Of a stretch of 29,434 nucleotides of DNA, positions 28,997 to 29,434 are shown one piece after another. This DNA is from Chara braunii (Eukaryota > Streptophyta > Charophyceae > Charales > Characeae), in NCBI GenBank assembly GCA_003427395.1, contig BFEA01000287.1, forward strand, positions 838,413 through 867,846, given 5' to 3'. Below the pieces are notes generated by a model that was not told the origin of the DNA, ran no database searches, and worked only from the letters and a program-made list of their open reading frames with translations. Both the position numbers and the translations under genes were made by a program. The stretch's first letter is position 1, and each line of letters starts with the position of its first letter.

Positions 28997-29434
28997 TGTT
29001 ACATGCACAGATATGTGATGTTTGTAATAACCGAGGAACTGCAATGTGACGAAAAGGACTGAAATGGACAATGCGGTGAGAGTAGAATCTCGACAGACAA
29101 TGTGCATTCTCATACATACAAAAGTGTTGAATAGCGCAGGGAAGACTTAGATACAAAGACTGACCTGACAAGGACTGACCTTACACACGTAGTAGCAAGT
29201 AGCGAAACAGACTGCTAGAATGTTGATAGCTAGTCCAACCGATGGTTGAACTNANACCNNACATGCANCGTACCCCNCNCCAGGTGTGAAGGAGCCTGGC
29301 GCTGCACACAGGAAGAAAGCGCCAGGTCCAGACATGCATAGACGAAGAGGTAAGGATCAGACGAAAGGAGGGAGGAAGATAGGAGTGTCGTTAACACCAA
29401 GTCTTTGTCACCGATCCCAAATAACCCCTCGTTG
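28997..29434 (-). mobile_element. Inverted family-2 LTR, partial at window end
   Basis: This starts TGTTACATGC. The minus strand matches family 2: 28997-29190 corresponds in reverse complement to the 3' LTR tail 28325-28516, and 29285-29434 to the GACAAAGACTTGGTGTTAAC and GACCTGGCGC region. Seven ambiguous bases lie at 29253-29279. The copy is clearly diverged from the element 2 LTRs. The 4 bases before it are ACCT, but the matching right-hand duplication is outside the window. It may be a solo LTR or the 3' LTR of an element to the right. Confidence 0.78.

Overview
This is a eukaryotic nuclear window dominated by transposable elements, from a streptophyte and plausibly a charophyte green alga such as Chara (inference). 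The support is a plant-type U2 snRNA copy, a nuclear copy of a green-plant mitochondrial rpl2-rps19-rpl16 cluster, chromovirus-like Ty3/gypsy elements with an initiator-Met-tRNA primer site, and long GA/CT tracts. I see no intact host protein gene. The long ORFs are retroelement remnants or low-complexity artefacts.

Layout, left to right. Positions 1-3009 are low complexity: GA, poly-G, CT and CAG/CTG tracts and two direct repeats. A solo LTR of family 1 (3010-4025) has a TATG target duplication. Positions 4026-5864 hold a possible foldback element, a perfect G-box palindrome, a 31-bp tandem array rich in CCAC(G/A)TCAGCA, and a fragment of LTR family 2. A mitochondrial insertion (about 6208-7086) carries the rpl2 3' end, the rps19 5' part and the rpl16 3' end. 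Its rpl16 part is split by a U2 snRNA retrocopy with an A-rich tail and a 14-bp target duplication. A second solo LTR of family 1 follows directly (7087-8024).

From 8836 to 19136 a divergent family-1 LTR (TSD ATTG) is interrupted by a full-length 9.2-kb Ty3/gypsy element on the minus strand (9894-19097, TSD CATG). That element has both LTRs, PBS, PPT and a gag-pol broken by stops and frameshifts. Its zinc-knuckle segment is repeated four times in tandem.

From 19850 to the window end a family-2 LTR is interrupted by a second Ty3/gypsy element on the plus strand (20437-28516, TSD GGAG), which keeps a chromodomain-like integrase tail. The same LTR is interrupted again at 28997 by an inverted family-2 LTR that runs off the window.

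How it fits together: two chromovirus-like lineages have inserted into older LTRs of their own families, with 4-bp target duplications. All copies are decayed, and several nonsense changes look like C-to-T at CG or CHG sites. The most informative single locus is the U2 retrocopy inside the mitochondrial rpl16 fragment, because it gives an order of events: mitochondrial transfer first, U2 retroposition second.
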